From: an uncultured Prevotellaceae bacterium
GTDB taxonomy: Bacteria; Bacteroidota; Bacteroidia; Bacteroidales; Bacteroidaceae
DNA: 13,442 nucleotides
Direction: 5' to 3'
NCBI GenBank assembly: GCA_902477365.1
Contig: CABSGW010000046.1
Span: forward strand, 1-13,442
Made by a program: the position numbers and the translations under genes. Under the pieces are notes generated by a model. That model made no database searches. It worked only from the letters and a program-made list of their open reading frames with translations, and was not told where the DNA came from. Of the stretch, positions 1-5,453 are shown one piece after another. Position 1 is the stretch's first letter. Every line of letters begins with the position of its first letter.

Positions 1-1
1 T

Positions 2-523
2 TGTTCTGGTAATCACCATCAGCCTGTTCTCAATCAGGTAACAAACGTTTTCACACGCCGCCAGGTGAATATCGAAAGCCTTAACGTATCGGCTTCGGGA
101 GTGGAACGGATACACCGTTACACCATTACCTGCTGGAGTGATGAGAGTACCATCCAGAAAATTACCAAGCAAATAGAGAAAAAGATTGATGTGGTGCAGG
201 CCAACTACTTCACCGATAACGAAATCTTCATCATGGAATCGGCGCTTTACAAGGTGTCGACACCAAAGTTGCTGGAGAATCACGAAATATCAAAATTGAT
301 ACGCTTTTACGATGGTAAGATTGTGGAAGTAAATCCTACTTATTCCATTGTTTCCAAAGAGGGATTGACCGAGGATATCGTAACTCTTTACCGGAAACTG
401 AAACAGTTTGACAGTGTATTGCAGTTTGTGCGTTCAGGAGCTATCGCCATCACGAAGAGCCGCCGTGAGGAACTGACCGAATTTCTGAACGAACGTCAAG
501 CAGAGCAGAATTTAAAAGCATAA
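2..523 (+). CDS. ilvN: Acetolactate synthase small (regulatory) subunit, 5'-partial
   Basis: Regulatory subunit of acetohydroxyacid synthase, the first common step of valine, leucine and isoleucine synthesis. It activates the catalytic subunit IlvB and carries the valine feedback site. The reading frame is open from base 2, so the GTG at 65 is an internal Val codon and the true start lies upstream. 173 residues are visible; family members are near 165-190, so only about 10-15 residues are missing. The N-terminal ACT domain shows the hallmark FTRRQVNIESLNVS (visible residues 17-30), and the C-terminal ACT-like half shows IVEVNPTYSIV and VLQFVRSGAIAITKS. A thioesterase gene begins 4 bases after the stop, so the two are probably translationally coupled. 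The first visible residues (NHHQPVL) depart from the usual N-x-x-G-x-L loop; see findings. Assignment is firm; the exact start is not visible. Confidence 0.95.
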   Translation, partial: CSGNHHQPVLNQVTNVFTRRQVNIESLNVSASGVERIHRYTITCWSDESTIQKITKQIEKKIDVVQANYFTDNEIFIMESALYKVSTPKLLENHEISKLIRFYDGKIVEVNPTYSIVSKEGLTEDIVTLYRKLKQFDSVLQFVRSGAIAITKSRREELTEFLNERQAEQNLKA

Positions 524-527
524 TAAA

Positions 528-1295
528 ATGAGTACCTTTCCAAGCAAAATAGGACGCTATTCATACGAGGTAGAACCGTTTCAGGAAGATTATACCGGGC
601 ATTTGTCGTGGGGATTTTTAGGAAACCATTTATTGAAGTGTGCTAGTTTTCATGCCAACGAACATGGATTTGGAATGGTGCGGCTGAACGAATCGGATCA
701 TGCATGGGTGCTTTCACGCATGGTTATCGAGATGAATCGCATACCTCGCACCGGTGAGCGTTACACCATCGAGACATGGATCAGTAGCGTGTACCGGTTG
801 TTTACGGATCGTTGCTTTTCGTTTGTGGGCGAAGGAGGTGAAATATTGGGATACGCCTATACCATTTGGGCTATGATCAATATGGATACTCGTCAGCCTG
901 TTGACATCGCCCAACTGGCTGACACAGGCTTTCAGGGGCTTATTGATACGGAGAAGCCGTGCCCGGTGAGAAAACCGTCGCGTATACGCGTGAAGAATAC
1001 GGAGCCAGTACGTACCGTGCAGACGTATTATAGTGACATTGATATAAACAACCACGTCAACAGTATCCGGTATATAGAACATGTGTTGGATTTATTTCCC
1101 AAGGAGCGTTATGAAAAACAACGTATAAGCAGGTTAGAGGTTGCTTATAATGTGGAATCGTACTGTGGCGAACCGCTGAGTTTCTATTTACAGGAAGTGA
1201 AAGAAAATGTATATGCGGTTGAAGTCCATAAAAATGTTTCGACAAGCGGACAAGGTGAAATTGTTTGCCGGTGCGAAGTGACCTTTGCAGAATAA
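528..1295 (+). CDS. Acyl-ACP thioesterase (FAT family) in the ilv operon
   Basis: Predicted cytoplasmic hydrolase of the plant FatA/FatB-type acyl-ACP thioesterase family (double hotdog fold), releasing free fatty acids from acyl carrier protein. The 255-residue length is normal for bacterial members. The second hotdog has the catalytic signature DINNHVN, giving Asp172, Asn174 and His176. Glu210 (YNVE) sits 34 residues after the His, as the fourth catalytic residue does in plant FatB. The first hotdog contains the conserved LSWGFLGNHLLKCA-like helix (about 26-40) and W60-V-L-S-R. It starts 4 bases after ilvN and ends 66 bases before ilvC, so it is almost certainly cotranscribed with them. This placement suggests, by inference, a link between branched-chain precursors and acyl-chain release. 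Chain-length or branched-chain specificity cannot be read from sequence. The ATG at 528 is the only sensible start. Confidence 0.93.
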   Translation: MSTFPSKIGRYSYEVEPFQEDYTGHLSWGFLGNHLLKCASFHANEHGFGMVRLNESDHAWVLSRMVIEMNRIPRTGERYTIETWISSVYRLFTDRCFSFVGEGGEILGYAYTIWAMINMDTRQPVDIAQLADTGFQGLIDTEKPCPVRKPSRIRVKNTEPVRTVQTYYSDIDINNHVNSIRYIEHVLDLFPKERYEKQRISRLEVAYNVESYCGEPLSFYLQEVKENVYAVEVHKNVSTSGQGEIVCRCEVTFAE

Positions 1296-1361
1296 GAAGA
1301 TTGATAAAAATAAATAAATGTAATTTGCAATCAGAGATGGTTGCGCAAATTGATTAAACAA

Positions 1362-2405
1362 ATGGCACAAATGAATTTTGGCGGTGTTGTAGAGAATGTT
1401 ATGACCCGCGAAGAATTTCCATTGGAAAAAGCTCGTGAAGTTTTGAAGAACGAGACAATTGCAGTATTGGGATATGGCGTACAAGGTCCCGGACAAGCAT
1501 GTAATCTGCGTGATAACGGTTTCAATGTGATTGTAGGACAGCGTCCGGGTAAAACCTATGACAAAGCCGTAGCTGACGGATGGGTTCCGGGAGAAACCTT
1601 GTTCTCTATTGAAGAGGCTGCCCAGAAGGGTACAATTGTCTGTATGTTGCTTTCAGATGCAGCTCAAATTGCTGTATGGCCACAGATCAAAGAGTATTTG
1701 ACTCCGGGTAAAGCGCTCTATTTTTCTCATGGTTTTGGTATTACATACAAAGAAAGAACCAATATCATCCCTCCTGCCGATATTGACGTTATATTGGTCG
1801 CTCCTAAGGGTTCTGGTACTTCTTTGCGTACCATGTTCTTGGAAGGTCGTGGCTTGAATAGCTCTTATGCTGTTTACCAGGACGCTACCGGTAATGCTTT
1901 GAACCGTACATTGGCGTTTGGTATTGGCGTTGGTTCTGGTTATTTGTTTGAAACAACCTTTAAACGTGAGGTTTATTCAGACTTGACAGGTGAACGTGGT
2001 TCTTTGATGGGAGCTATCCAAGGTTTGTTGTTGGCTCAGTACGAAGTGCTGCGTGAAAACGGACATACTCCTTCTGAGGCCTTTAATGAGACTGTTGAAG
2101 AGTTGACACAGTCATTGATGCCTTTGTTTGCTAAAAACGGTATGGACTGGATGTATGCAAACTGTTCAACGACAGCTCAGCGCGGTGCTTTGGATTGGAT
2201 GGGTCCTTTCCACGATGCTATCAAACCCGTTATGCAGCAGCTGTATGATTCTGTAAAGACAGGTAATGAGGCACAAATTTCAATTGATTCGAACTCTCAA
2301 CCGGATTATCGCGAGAAGTTGGAAAAAGAATTGCAGGCATTGCACGATAGCGAAATGTGGCGTACTGCAGAAACGGTTCGCAAATTGCGCCCAGAAAACA
2401 ACTAA
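1362..2405 (+). CDS. ilvC: Ketol-acid reductoisomerase
   Basis: Converts acetolactate or acetohydroxybutyrate to the dihydroxy acid using NAD(P)H and Mg2+, the second step of branched-chain amino acid synthesis. The protein is 347 residues. I chose the ATG at 1362 (MAQMNFGGVVENV) over an in-frame TTG at 1341, because homologues begin at this point and the seven extra residues are atypical. Numbered from this start: Rossmann motif GYGVQG 37-42; cofactor loop VGQRPGKTYDKA at about 58-69; active-site His123 (FSHGF) and Lys149 (APKGSG); metal ligands Asp207 and Glu211 (SDLTGERG); Glu243 and Glu247 (NETVEE); Ser269 (CSTTAQRG). It is the last gene of the ilv cluster here and is followed by a long hairpin. 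The C-terminus (NSQPDYREKLEKEL, VRKLRPEN) resembles mitochondrial yeast Ilv5 more than the E. coli enzyme. Cofactor preference is not certain. Confidence 0.97.
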   Translation: MAQMNFGGVVENVMTREEFPLEKAREVLKNETIAVLGYGVQGPGQACNLRDNGFNVIVGQRPGKTYDKAVADGWVPGETLFSIEEAAQKGTIVCMLLSDAAQIAVWPQIKEYLTPGKALYFSHGFGITYKERTNIIPPADIDVILVAPKGSGTSLRTMFLEGRGLNSSYAVYQDATGNALNRTLAFGIGVGSGYLFETTFKREVYSDLTGERGSLMGAIQGLLLAQYEVLRENGHTPSEAFNETVEELTQSLMPLFAKNGMDWMYANCSTTAQRGALDWMGPFHDAIKPVMQQLYDSVKTGNEAQISIDSNSQPDYREKLEKELQALHDSEMWRTAETVRKLRPENN

Positions 2406-2428
2406 TCGTTTCGTAATAGATTATTAGG

Positions 2429-2479
2429 ACATGAAGGAGTGTTGCACAAAAGCAATGCTTCTTCATGTTGTTCTGTTAT
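2429..2479 (+). terminator. Long hairpin after ilvC (probable operon-end terminator)
   Basis: Bases 2429-2445 (acatgaaggagtgttgc) pair with 2452-2468 across a 6-base loop (acaaaa). This gives a 17-pair stem: 8 Watson-Crick outer pairs, then 9 inner pairs including three G-U wobbles. The following bases (tgttctgttat) are U-rich but broken, so it is not a textbook intrinsic terminator. It lies 23 bases after the ilvC stop, consistent with ending or protecting the ilv transcript. Confidence 0.6.
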
Positions 2480-2501
2480 ACAGGGGATTATTGGATGAAA
2501 T

Positions 2502-2543
2502 AGGATCGGGTCTATGTGAAATAAAACCCTTCCTGACTTTTTT
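2502..2543 (+). terminator. Second, weaker hairpin with T-run
   Basis: The arms agga-tc-gggt (2502-2511) and accc-t-tcct (2526-2534) form two 4-pair helices separated by a small internal loop, with a 14-base apical loop. A six-T run follows (2538-2543). It could be a back-up terminator for ilvC upstream of coaX. The stem is imperfect, so this is tentative. The stretch between ilvC and coaX holds no gene. Confidence 0.4.
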
Positions 2544-2581
2544 ATTCTTGTCGATTACATGAGTCGCATCTTCTTTTTTTG

Positions 2582-2589
2582 TATTTTTG
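2582..2589 (+). promoter_or_regulatory. Putative -7 promoter element of coaX
   Basis: TATTTTTG matches the Bacteroidota -7 consensus TAnnTTTG. A T-rich run (2571-2580) abuts it upstream. No TTG is seen at the expected -33 distance. It ends 18 bases before the coaX ATG, so the 5' leader would be only about a dozen bases. Confidence 0.6.
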
Positions 2590-2607
2590 CAACTCGTTAA
2601 AGCTATC

Positions 2608-3333
2608 ATGAACCTCATCATTGACATCGGAAATACGGCAGCAAAAATTGTAGCCTTTCAGGAAGAAGAACCAAAATACGAGATGGTGACCTCCAACGAA
2701 ACCCTTGAGGGGCTTGCTGATTTCTTGCAACAACATCCTTGTGAGAAGGGGATCGTATCTTCGGTAATACAATTGTCGGAAGTGGTAGAACAAGTGCTTT
2801 GTGCCTTATCAATACCCCTTTTAAGGTTGAATTATACCACCCCTTTGCCCATTCAAAATCAATATCGGACACCTCAGACATTGGGGAGCGATCGGTTAGC
2901 GGCAGTAGTGGGGGCGGTGAACCGTTGTCCCGGACGTGAATTGCTGATTATTGATGCTGGAACATGTATTACGTATGAATTTGTTGACGCAACAGGATGT
3001 TACCAAGGCGGAAATATAGCACCGGGGGTTTGGATGAGGTTGCATGTGTTGCATGACCGTACCAGTAAGTTGCCGTTGATTTCTCCTGAGGGGGATTGTC
3101 CATGTATGGGGTACGATACGGAGAGTGCAATCCGAAGTGGTGTAATGCGCGGTATACGGTTCGAAATAGAAGGGTACATTCGTCAGTTTAGAGAAAAATA
3201 CCCTCGCCTTTTGGTTTTTTTAACTGGAGGCGATGGATTTGATTTTGACAGCCGCATAAAAAGTATCATCTTTGCAGATAAATATTTAGTTCCTCGCGGA
3301 CTTAATTGTATATTAGAATATAATGATAAGTAA
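2608..3333 (+). CDS. coaX: Type III pantothenate kinase
   Basis: Cytosolic ATP-dependent kinase that phosphorylates pantothenate, the first step of coenzyme A synthesis; it belongs to the ASKHA fold. The 241-residue length is typical. Numbered from the ATG at 2608: phosphate-1 motif DIGNT 6-10; TPQTLGSDR 88-96, with Asp95 the expected catalytic base; phosphate-2 motif DAGT 116-119; GGNIAPG 134-140, followed by the usual L-x-x-x-T-x-x-LP segment (here LHDRTSKLP). An in-frame TTG at 2587 lies inside the -7 promoter match, so it cannot be the start. The last 11 bases overlap the start of the downstream barrel gene, indicating cotranscription and probably coupled translation. No truncation is seen. 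Confidence 0.96.
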   Translation: MNLIIDIGNTAAKIVAFQEEEPKYEMVTSNETLEGLADFLQQHPCEKGIVSSVIQLSEVVEQVLCALSIPLLRLNYTTPLPIQNQYRTPQTLGSDRLAAVVGAVNRCPGRELLIIDAGTCITYEFVDATGCYQGGNIAPGVWMRLHVLHDRTSKLPLISPEGDCPCMGYDTESAIRSGVMRGIRFEIEGYIRQFREKYPRLLVFLTGGDGFDFDSRIKSIIFADKYLVPRGLNCILEYNDK

Positions 3334-4642
3334 TAAGAAGAAGACGTTACTCGTAAGTTGTCTTGCGATGATGGCGGGTGTTCTCAGTGCACAGACAAGT
3401 GGAAGTAACTCACCTTATTCACGTTATGGGTTTGGTTTGCTTTCAGATCAGGCACAAGGGTTTAATAAAGGTATGGGTGGTGTTGCATTGGGAATGCGCA
3501 ATGGAACCTTGTTAAATATGCAGAACCCGGCATCTTATTCGGCAATAGATTCGTTGACGTTTATTTTTGACGGGGGCGTTTCGTTGCAATTCGCCAATTT
3601 CTCTGGTGGGGGACAACGCGTCAATGTTAATAATTCATCGTTGGATTATTTGAATGTTGCTTTCCGTGCCTGGCGGAATGTAGGTGTTTCGGTTGGTGTT
3701 GTTCCCTTTAGCTCTATTGGTTATGAATTTTCCAATTCAGAAACCCTTCCCGATATTGATGGGCTTGGAGAATTGACGACAACTACACGTTTTGATGGAA
3801 ACGGCGGCATACACCAGGCTTACGTAGGTTTAGGTTGGGAACCTGTCAAGAACCTTTCAGTGGGAGCAAACTTCAGTTACTTCTGGGGAGACTATACCCA
3901 TACGACACAGGCTGTTTTTAGTGAATCGAGTATTCAACCTCTGCGTAGAATTTATAAAGCCAACATTAGTAACTATAAATTGGACTTTGGTATTCAGTAT
4001 GAGACTAAACTGAATACGAATAACCGTTTGGTTTTGGGAGCTACTTATGGGCTGGGGCACGGATTGGACGCCTCGGCTTCTTTTATGAACCAGCGTCTCA
4101 ACAATGGAAATGTGCAAGGTGGTGATACGTTGAAGGCTCGCAATGCCTTTGAATTGCCGCACTCGTTTGGTATTGGTGCCACCTGGAAATATAAGAACAC
4201 ATGGACACTGGGATTGGACTATACCACACAGCTTTGGAGTAAAGCTCGCTATCCTCAATTGATTGATGATGGAGTCTCGATGCGTTACGAAAGCCATTCC
4301 GGTTCGATGCTGGACCGGCATCGGGTGGCATTGGGTATGGAATACCTGCCGAATATGTTGGGTATGAACTATCGCGACCATATCCGGTATCGTGCCGGTG
4401 TGTCGTATACAACACCCTATACAAAGGTTAATGGTCAAAAAGGTGCTAATGAGTATAGTGTGAGCCTTGGTGTGGGATTGCCTATAATGAACCGGTATAA
4501 CAATCGTTCTATCCTGAATATTTCAGCTCAGTGGGAACATGTAAGCCCCAAAGCTGGTAATATGATTACAGAGAATTATTTCCGTTTATGCGTGGGATTG
4601 ACCTTTAATGAACTTTGGTTCTTGAAACGTAAAGTGGACTAA
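3323..4642 (+). CDS. Outer-membrane beta-barrel protein (FadL/PorV-like), function unknown
   Basis: A 439-residue predicted outer-membrane barrel. It has a Sec signal peptide (KKK at 5-7, hydrophobic 9-22, probable cleavage after Ala23 in VLSA-QTS). The mature N-terminus has the pattern of FadL/PorV-type barrels: many glycines, then a GMGGVALGMRNG segment and NPASYSAID (about 50-76). The rest is alternating polar/aromatic strands, for example LGLDYTTQLW and YRAGVSYTTPY. The final strand (YFRLCVGLTFNELWF) resembles a BAM recognition signal, although a short basic tail follows. The start codon overlaps the end of coaX by 11 bases, and lptC begins 18 bases after its stop, so all three are likely one transcript. 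Linkage to lptC suggests an envelope-assembly role, but that is inference; no substrate can be assigned. Confidence 0.75.
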   Translation: MISNKKKTLLVSCLAMMAGVLSAQTSGSNSPYSRYGFGLLSDQAQGFNKGMGGVALGMRNGTLLNMQNPASYSAIDSLTFIFDGGVSLQFANFSGGGQRVNVNNSSLDYLNVAFRAWRNVGVSVGVVPFSSIGYEFSNSETLPDIDGLGELTTTTRFDGNGGIHQAYVGLGWEPVKNLSVGANFSYFWGDYTHTTQAVFSESSIQPLRRIYKANISNYKLDFGIQYETKLNTNNRLVLGATYGLGHGLDASASFMNQRLNNGNVQGGDTLKARNAFELPHSFGIGATWKYKNTWTLGLDYTTQLWSKARYPQLIDDGVSMRYESHSGSMLDRHRVALGMEYLPNMLGMNYRDHIRYRAGVSYTTPYTKVNGQKGANEYSVSLGVGLPIMNRYNNRSILNISAQWEHVSPKAGNMITENYFRLCVGLTFNELWFLKRKVD

Positions 4643-4660
4643 AACCCTGTTTTCATTAGC

Positions 4661-5299
4661 ATGTATATACGATCTCTTTTTTCAAGAAGAATCCATACAC
4701 ATCTCTATCCGTTTTTGCTTGTATGCGGATTGATAATCATTCCGTTAGCATCGTGTAGCGAAGATGAGCCGGATATGGCTCCTCCTGTGGTATTGCGTGA
4801 TTCGATACCGGCTATGACTACTTACGGAGTGTCTAAATTGATTTCAGATTCAGGAGTGATCCGTTATAAGATTGTGGCCGAAGAATGGCAAGTTTATGAT
4901 AAAACCAATCCTCCCCGGCAAGTGTTTCCCAAAGGAATATTCCTGAAAAAGTTTGATGCAAAATTCCATGTGGAGTTGTACATAACGGCCGATACAGCAT
5001 ATTGGTATAACCAAAATTTATGGGAATTGAGAGGACGTGTCTTTATCAAGAACCAAAAAGGTGTGAAGTTCCGGACGGAAGAGTTGTTTTGGGATATGGA
5101 AAAACATAAGATTTATTCTTATAAATATATGCATATCATAGAACCCGATCAAGAGCTGGAGGGGGATCGGTTCTGGTCTAATGAGCAGATGACCGAATAT
5201 GAAATTATTAATTCGGCGGGTGTTGTTCCTATGCCGGACGATTCGGAACAGACTGACAGTATTCCACGTGAAATGACAAAACCGGTAAAAGCTTCCTGA
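4661..5299 (+). CDS. lptC: LPS-transport protein LptC, lipoprotein form
   Basis: Probable periplasmic bridge component that passes LPS from the inner-membrane LptBFG extractor toward LptA and LptD. It has 212 residues. The N-terminus is basic (RSLFSRR), followed by a hydrophobic stretch (about 15-29) and a lipobox LASC with Cys32, so it should be a lipoprotein; E. coli LptC instead keeps a transmembrane anchor. The beta-jellyroll core is visible at about 58-170. It includes WELRGRVFIKNQKGVKFRTE (121-140) and LFWDMEKHKIYSYKYMHII (142-160), matching the family pattern G-x-V-x-I-x-N-x-x-G followed by T-x-E-L-x-W-D. A Ser/Pro-rich tail follows. The residues after Cys32 are SEDE, which resembles a Bacteroides surface-export signal; see findings. 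It is the last gene of the coaX operon and is followed by a hairpin terminator at 5357. Confidence 0.85.
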   Translation: MYIRSLFSRRIHTHLYPFLLVCGLIIIPLASCSEDEPDMAPPVVLRDSIPAMTTYGVSKLISDSGVIRYKIVAEEWQVYDKTNPPRQVFPKGIFLKKFDAKFHVELYITADTAYWYNQNLWELRGRVFIKNQKGVKFRTEELFWDMEKHKIYSYKYMHIIEPDQELEGDRFWSNEQMTEYEIINSAGVVPMPDDSEQTDSIPREMTKPVKAS

Positions 5300-5356
5300 A
5301 AACAGGAGAGAAAATGAGAAAAACCATACTTGAAACACATTCTAAAAGACAAAATT

Positions 5357-5389
5357 AGGGCAAAACATATCGTTGTGTCCTGCTTTTTT
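5357..5389 (+). terminator. Intrinsic terminator of the coaX-barrel-lptC operon
   Basis: Stem 5357-5366 (agggcaaaac) pairs with 5372-5381 (gttgtgtcct) with one A-G mismatch and one G-U pair around a 5-base loop. A six-T run follows at 5384-5389. The T-run ends two bases before the -7 element of the next promoter, so terminator and promoter are fused into one short element. Confidence 0.75.
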
Positions 5390-5399
5390 AATATCTTTG
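5373..5399 (+). promoter_or_regulatory. Putative promoter of ppiD
   Basis: TATCTTTG at 5392-5399 is a perfect Bacteroidota -7 element (TAnnTTTG). TTG at 5373-5375 lies 16 bases upstream and could be the -33 element, one base short of the usual spacing. The leader to the ATG at 5454 would be about 50 bases and is very A-rich. The region closely resembles the one upstream of secA. Confidence 0.65.
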
Positions 5400-5453
5400 T
5401 GCGCCTTAAATAGCAAACAAATAACAAATAAAAAAATAATAAACTCAAAACCA

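Noticed and set aside
65..67. GTG as the start of ilvN
   Set aside because: The frame is open to the window edge and encodes conserved ACT-domain residues (NQVTNVFTRRQ) upstream of it.
1319..1327. Promoter-like taatttg before ilvC
   Set aside because: It is one base short of TAnnTTTG, has no -33 partner, and the short gap suggests cotranscription with the thioesterase gene.
1337..1357. Six-codon ORF (MVAQID) before ilvC as an attenuator leader peptide
   Set aside because: It has no run of Val, Leu or Ile codons and no associated alternative hairpins; it overlaps the ilvC start region by chance.
1341..1361. TTG start extending IlvC by seven residues
   Set aside because: The conserved protein start MAQ(M/L)NFGG is at 1362.
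2587..2607. TTG start extending CoaX by seven residues
   Set aside because: It lies inside the -7 promoter match and family members begin at the MNLIIDIGNT motif.
3857..4438. 193-codon minus-strand ORF within the barrel gene
   Set aside because: It is antisense to a clear signal-peptide barrel protein, has no recognisable domain, and fits a shadow frame; the other minus-strand ORFs are likewise shadows.
5295..5310. Short tcctg/cagga hairpin after lptC as terminator
   Set aside because: It has only five pairs and is followed by A/G-rich sequence, whereas a better terminator lies at 5357-5389.
5373..5453. TTG start extending PpiD by 27 residues
   Set aside because: The extension covers the terminator T-run and promoter, and it would place a Cys-rich segment before a normal PpiD N-terminus.
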